Shown here piece after piece: positions 52,642 through 55,550 of a stretch of DNA of 55,550 nucleotides. Under the pieces are notes generated by a model. That model was not told where the DNA came from. It saw only the letters and a list, made by a program, of their open reading frames with translations, and made no database searches. This DNA comes from an uncultured Verrucomicrobiota bacterium (GTDB lineage: Bacteria > Verrucomicrobiota > Verrucomicrobiia > Opitutales > Intestinicryptomonadaceae): assembly GCA_949287395.1 (NCBI GenBank), contig CASEFZ010000071.1, positions 1 through 55,550 on the forward strand. The letters are read 5' to 3'. The translations under genes and the position numbers were made by a program. Every line of letters starts with the position of its first letter. Position 1 is the first letter of the stretch.

Positions 52642-54768
52642 ATGAAAACGCTATCATTCTTGTTTATGATGGCCGCGTGGGGGAGCACGTTTGGCTTGAC
52701 GCAAATAAACATATCGCCGTCGGGGTCCGACACTGCCGGGGACGGCAGCAAGTCTCGGCCGTATAAGACGCTTGCCAAGGCAAGGGACGCCGTAGCAAAG
52801 GCGCAGGCGGGCGATTTTGAAATAGTGGTTGCGCCCGGGGAATACGAATTTTCCCAGGGGGTTGAGTTTTTTGGGGCGCCTTTCAAGGGCAAAAGCGTTT
52901 CCATAGTTGGGCAATCGTCGGACGGCAAGAAGCCTCGATTTGTGGGTGGGGTTAAAATTCCGTCTTCGGAGTTAAAGAAGGTGACCGACAAATCCGTGCT
53001 TGCGAAGGTTCCGTCCGAGAGGGATGGCGTGTTGTATTCCATAGACCTGAAGAAGCACGGGCTTACCAACTACGGCAAGATGCACCAGCGCGGGTTCGGC
53101 AGTCCCAGCAGGCCAACGCCCATGGAGGCCTTCTTGGACGGCAATCCGCTGACTTTGGCGCAGTATCCCAACGACGGGACCCGCATGGAGATAGGCAGGG
53201 TTTTGGATCCGGGCTTCAGGCGTTCCATCGCGGCCGGGCAGGGCGCATACAAGCCGAAGCCTGACAAGAATATCCGCGGTGCAACTTTTGAATGCGACAA
53301 TCCGCGCCTCGGGCGCTGGGCATCGGCTCCCGACGCCTATATAAGCGGTTTCCCTTCGGCGGGCTGGGCGTATGACGAAATTAAGATAAAGAAGATAGAC
53401 CCTTCGTCCAAAACCATCACGCTTGAGACTCCGCATTGCTACGGTGTTTACTCGAACAACACCAAGGGGTTGGACATGAAGGATCCCGCTTCGTGGGTGG
53501 CCGGCATGGACGTCTGCGTGCGAGGGTTTAAGGTGACGAACCTGATTGAGGAGCTCGACGCCGACGGCGAGTATTACATAGACAGGGACAACGGAATATT
53601 TTATGTGGTGTTGAAGAATCGCCCCGCGGGGGATGTGCCGTTCTATTTTTCGGTAATAGACAGTCCGTTTGTTAGCCTGAAAGACGTGGACAATTTCAAG
53701 ATAAAGAATTTGGACATGTCGGCTGCGCGCAACTACGCCATTAACGCCCGCAACTGTTCCGGGCTTTCGATAGAAGATTGCGACATCCACTCGGGCGGAA
53801 GGGGTATACAAATTACAGGGACGTCGCAGTCGAAGCGCAACAAGATATCGCGCTGCAAAATATACGACCTTGCATACTCCGGGGTTTCGATTAGCGGCGG
53901 AGACAGAAAAACTTTGGAGCCATCGGAAAGCAGCGTGGAGGATTGCGAATTTTTCGACAATGCGCGCATAATTCCGTGCTCAAATCCGGCGCTGTCGATT
54001 TCCGGCGTTGGCGTTGCCGTGCGCAACTGCGAGTTCCGCCGGCATCCGCACATAACTCTTTCCCACAGCGGAAACGAGCTTGTCATAGAGCGCAACATAT
54101 TTGAAAACTGCTGCATGGGCTCAAGCGACATGGGCGTGGTTTACACCGGGCGCAATCAAACCACGCAGGGCAACGTTATACGCCACAATTTCTTTACCGA
54201 CATACTTGCGCCGCATCCCGACGCGATAGTTTGCGGGGTGTATGTAGACGACGGATCGGCGGGACAACTCATAGAGAAAAATATTTTTTGCAGGGTCGGA
54301 AACATGGGGAGGGCCCCTGCGTTCGGGGCCATATACGTGCACGGCGGCGGCGACAACATAGGGAAGAGAAACGTGTTCATCGACTGCCAGTCTGGAATGA
54401 GCCAGGAGGAATGGACCGACGAGAAATACGGAAGCGCCCTCAAGCGCGAGTCCGCCAAATTTTACAAGGAAGTTGACGCCAATGGGGAACTTTACAAAAA
54501 GCGCTATCCCAAACTTCAACTGCAGCTGACGGCCGACTATCCCCGCGTAAACTACGTGGAGGACTGCCGCGTATGGAATACCTCGCTGACAATGAGCGGG
54601 AAGATACATCTCAAGCGCAACAGAATGCTCACGCCCAATAAAGGTGTGACGAAGCTTGACATCGCGAAGGTTGACTCTTGGACATTGGACGATGTCAAGA
54701 GGTGTTTCGGCGACGATCCCACCGTCAAAGAGGCCATGAAGGGCGGGTTCGGAGTCAGAAGGAAGTAG
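52642..54768 (+). CDS. Secreted right-handed parallel beta-helix protein (tandem copy 2)
   Basis: Encodes 708 aa, collinear with copy 1 throughout. It has a short signal peptide (MKTLSFLFMMAAWGSTFG), the cap INISPSGSDTAGDGSKSRPY, the inserted segment with YGKMHQRGFGSPSRP, AQYPND and KPKPDKNIRGATFE, and the long beta-helix (LSIEDCDIHSGGRGIQITG; MGSSDMGVVYTGRNQTTQGN; CGVYVDDGSAGQLIEKNIFC). The C-terminal region (FYKEVDANGELYKKRYPKLQ; NKGVTKLDIAKVDSWTLDD) is also shared, with copy 1 reading VDVNSDIYKKRYPKL. The role is presumably glycan binding or cleavage outside the cell; catalytic residues are unknown. Confidence 0.8.
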   Translation: MKTLSFLFMMAAWGSTFGLTQINISPSGSDTAGDGSKSRPYKTLAKARDAVAKAQAGDFEIVVAPGEYEFSQGVEFFGAPFKGKSVSIVGQSSDGKKPRFVGGVKIPSSELKKVTDKSVLAKVPSERDGVLYSIDLKKHGLTNYGKMHQRGFGSPSRPTPMEAFLDGNPLTLAQYPNDGTRMEIGRVLDPGFRRSIAAGQGAYKPKPDKNIRGATFECDNPRLGRWASAPDAYISGFPSAGWAYDEIKIKKIDPSSKTITLETPHCYGVYSNNTKGLDMKDPASWVAGMDVCVRGFKVTNLIEELDADGEYYIDRDNGIFYVVLKNRPAGDVPFYFSVIDSPFVSLKDVDNFKIKNLDMSAARNYAINARNCSGLSIEDCDIHSGGRGIQITGTSQSKRNKISRCKIYDLAYSGVSISGGDRKTLEPSESSVEDCEFFDNARIIPCSNPALSISGVGVAVRNCEFRRHPHITLSHSGNELVIERNIFENCCMGSSDMGVVYTGRNQTTQGNVIRHNFFTDILAPHPDAIVCGVYVDDGSAGQLIEKNIFCRVGNMGRAPAFGAIYVHGGGDNIGKRNVFIDCQSGMSQEEWTDEKYGSALKRESAKFYKEVDANGELYKKRYPKLQLQLTADYPRVNYVEDCRVWNTSLTMSGKIHLKRNRMLTPNKGVTKLDIAKVDSWTLDDVKRCFGDDPTVKEAMKGGFGVRRK

Positions 54769-54888
54769 GCCTTCTTTGGTGTTTTTTGGCTATTGTGTGT
54801 TTCGCATGGAGGCATTGTCGGATATTGCGGAACACACAATTTTTTATTTTTTGACTATAAATCTGTTTATTTGGAATGGTGGTATATA

Positions 54889-55550
54889 TGAAAAAATATT
54901 TGTTGCTGCTTCCCCTGATTTTTTTCGCGGAGCAAGTTGTCGCGGCGGAAAAAATATACGTCGGCGCCAAAGGCCGCGATACCGGAAACGGGACCATTGA
55001 GAATCCGTATGCGGCATTTGAAGACGCGGTGGAAAAATTTAAAAGGACAAAAGCCTCCGATGTGGAGATTGTGGTTTTGCCCGGAACCTATTACTTGGAC
55101 AGGGGCGTTTACATAAGCGGTGCGGACACCAAGGGCAGGAAACTTTCCATAGTTGGGGTGTCTGACAAAAACGGCAGGCGCCCGGTGCTTACGGGCGCGG
55201 CAAAAATTCCTTCGTCGGAGTTTAAGCCGGTGTCTGATAAGTCTGTGTTGGCTCTCATCCCGCAAGAGGCCGAGGGAAAATTGCACGTGGCAAACTTGAA
55301 GAAGCTTGGAATTACCGATTACGGCGAAGTTAAGCAGCGCGGTTTTGGCGGGAAAGATCCAGCCTTGGAAATGGAATTGTTTTTCAATCTAAAGCCAATG
55401 CGCCCCGCACAATACCCGAATGACTTGTCCCTTCTCCCTATAGGCGAAGTGTTGGACAGGGGGACAGTGTACAAAAACGCCTCCGGCATAATGGGCCCCA
55501 AACCCCCAAAGGACGACAATATCAGGGGGGCCACTTTCAAATACGACTAC
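54889..55550 (+). CDS. Secreted beta-helix protein (tandem copy 3), 5' part only
   Basis: The frame opens with the ATG at 54889 (GGTGG 5-6 bases upstream) and stays open to the window end, giving 220 codons. A signal peptide (MKKYLLLLPLIFFAEQVVAA) is followed by the family cap IYVGAKGRDTGNGTIENPYA, the segment KIPSSEFKPVSDKSVLALIP shared with copies 1-2, then YGEVKQRGFGGKD, AQYPND and DDNIRGATFKYDY. It is clearly a third paralog, more diverged than the first two are from each other. TTGACT at 54852-54857 may be its -35 box. Confidence 0.85.

Noticed and set aside
1-55550. tRNA, rRNA, CRISPR arrays, insertion sequences, prophage or integrase genes
   Set aside because: I looked in the intergenic gaps on both strands and saw no cloverleaf-type sequences, repeat-spacer arrays, terminal inverted repeats or transposase-like frames.

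Overview
The window looks like chromosomal DNA of a Gram-negative bacterium, most likely Verrucomicrobiota (Opitutales-like, possibly a gut or polysaccharide-degrading member). The reasons are a PEP-CTERM sorting signal together with an exosortase/EpsI pair, a DksA-type protein with a long Lys/Ala-rich N-terminus between ileS and lspA, type II secretion pseudopilins, secreted GH78, GH2 and beta-helix proteins, and a squalene-hopene cyclase. This assignment is inference; no rRNA or other strong marker is present. Coding DNA is moderately GC-rich, with AT-rich intergenic stretches. Isoleucine is unusually often encoded by ATA.

Layout. 1-1720: 3' end of a PEP-CTERM protein, a terminator, and an exported Sel1-repeat protein. 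2096-8710: a TetR/CecR-type regulator with a near-perfect palindromic operator, followed by a complete tripartite RND efflux operon (adaptor, pump, outer-membrane lipoprotein) ending at a clear terminator. 8987-14392: an exported coiled-coil protein, ileS, a histone-H1-tailed DksA-like protein and lspA. 14543-21740: a small secreted ORF on the minus strand, then a GH78 alpha-L-rhamnosidase, an ApbE-like flavin transferase, an ArnA-decarboxylase/ArnD pair and a second Sel1 protein. 22117-23896 (minus): exosortase and EpsI-like partner. 24073-29562: a very large GH2 beta-galactosidase with an inserted domain, then nth and miaA. 30013-35179 (minus): gdhA, and an icd-pfkB-proA operon. 35710-37374: dapA-dapB. 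37771-43628: a secreted MGH1/GH63-like glycosidase, squalene-hopene cyclase and a secreted SGNH hydrolase. 43875-44780 (minus): a DnaQ-like exonuclease fused to BRCT. 45125-48712 (minus): gspG-H-I-J-K pseudopilin operon. 48874-50244 (minus): a second SGNH hydrolase, paralogous to the first. 50409-55550: three tandem paralogous secreted right-handed beta-helix proteins, the last cut by the window end.

How it fits together. The common theme is export and surface carbohydrate work. Around ten proteins carry signal peptides and carbohydrate-active or repeat folds. The machinery for moving or anchoring such proteins (type II pseudopilins, signal peptidase II, exosortase) is encoded beside them. 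The strongest candidate for something undescribed is 42243-55550: two SGNH-hydrolase paralogs and three tandem beta-helix paralogs around the pseudopilin operon. Several of these carbohydrate genes appear to start at or very near the predicted transcription start, suggesting leaderless mRNAs. Housekeeping metabolism (lysine/peptidoglycan via dapAB, glutamate, proline, TCA) lies between these blocks.
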